From a virus, in the IMG/VR virus record IMGVR_UViG_3300009537_000234, positions 1 to 20,005 of that record: 20,005 bases of DNA; one strand, written 5' to 3'. A program made the position numbers and the translations under genes. Below the pieces are notes generated by a model. It was not told the DNA's origin. It ran no database searches and was given only the letters and a program-made list of their open reading frames with translations. Positions 19,746 to 20,005 of the stretch are shown here, piece by piece. How positions within the stretch are numbered: the first letter of the stretch is position 1; each line of letters starts with the position of its first letter.

Positions 19746-20005
19746 TGCCCCAGGAATCACTCACTCCAGCACAGCGCGCGCGCATCGTGCAGCAAGCGGA
19801 GCGGATGATCGCGGAGGGGGCCAGTCCGATGGCGGTCGATCAGTCCCTCCAGCAGCGCTTCGGCCTTACGTTGGCGGATATGCGAGTCCCAGAAGCACGC
19901 AGGGGCGGCTTCGGCGTGGGCGACATTGCGCGGATGGCCGCGCAGGGCGCCACCTTCGGATTCGCGGACGAGCTAGCCGGCCTTGGGGCCGCCCTCGTGC
20001 CGGGG
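19745..20005 (+). CDS. N-terminal part of a further internal virion protein, cut by the window edge
   Basis: The open frame starts at ATG 19745 (TAATG overlap) and is still open at the right edge after 87 codons. It begins with a helical SLTPAQRARIVQQAERMIAE and contains AAQGATFGFADELAGLGAAL, a short motif typical near the N-terminus of large phage internal or transglycosylase-bearing proteins. Only the N-terminus is visible, so length and any enzymatic domain cannot be judged. The coupled arrangement makes it the next member of the ejection-type set. Confidence 0.7.
   Translation, partial: MPQESLTPAQRARIVQQAERMIAEGASPMAVDQSLQQRFGLTLADMRVPEARRGGFGVGDIARMAAQGATFGFADELAGLGAALVPG

Noticed and set aside
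1-20005. Integration, tRNA or defence-system genes
   Set aside because: I looked for integrase, attachment sites, tRNA folds and nuclease-type defence genes and saw none that I could support.

Overview
The window is a stretch of a tailed bacteriophage genome (Caudoviricetes), probably a podovirus. All recognisable genes lie on the + strand, are packed almost end to end and are mostly joined by ATGA, GTGA or TAATG overlaps. The portal, major head protein and head-tail adaptor resemble the families known from Escherichia phage SU10 (the phiEco32/Kuravirus type). No tape-measure, sheath or baseplate gene is seen. The DNA is GC-rich (about 60% by eye) and uses GTG and TTG starts freely. Two lipobox proteins and a possible inner-membrane/periplasmic spanin suggest a Gram-negative host, but the host cannot be identified from the sequence. 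There is no integrase, tRNA, CRISPR array or IS element in view.

Layout. (1) 1-1661: a chain of very small genes in front of the terminase. It holds two putative lipoproteins, a two-helix membrane protein, a zinc-ribbon protein, two near-identical single-helix microproteins plus a diverged third copy cut by the left edge, and two small soluble proteins. (2) 1627-4188: small terminase, large terminase and an SPFH/band-7 (stomatin-like) protein. (3) 4189-4416: the only sizeable non-coding gap. It carries a candidate promoter and two copies of a 33-bp repeat, each built from two adjacent perfect palindromes. (4) 4417-8933: portal, small helical protein, scaffold and major capsid protein. (5) 8934-12793: a stable UUCG hairpin, decoration-like protein, spanin-like protein, small conserved phage protein, glycosyltransferase, head-tail adaptor, fibre-like protein and an Ig/FN3-like protein. 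(6) 12795-13647: a lysis-like cassette of coiled-coil/TM protein, holin-like protein and a DUF5675-like protein. (7) 13649-16605: nozzle-like tail protein and tail fibre. (8) 16617-20005: a small protein, an acetyltransferase-like protein and a run of Gln/Gly/Ala-rich proteins that look like internal virion (ejection) proteins, the last cut by the right edge.

How it works together: TerS/TerL package DNA through the portal into a shell made by scaffold and major capsid protein. Adaptor, nozzle and fibres form the short tail, and the right-hand proteins are probably ejected with the DNA. The lysis genes sit inside the structural operon. The least explained parts are the left membrane/lipoprotein gene chain, the SPFH gene between TerL and portal, and the double-palindrome repeats in front of the portal.
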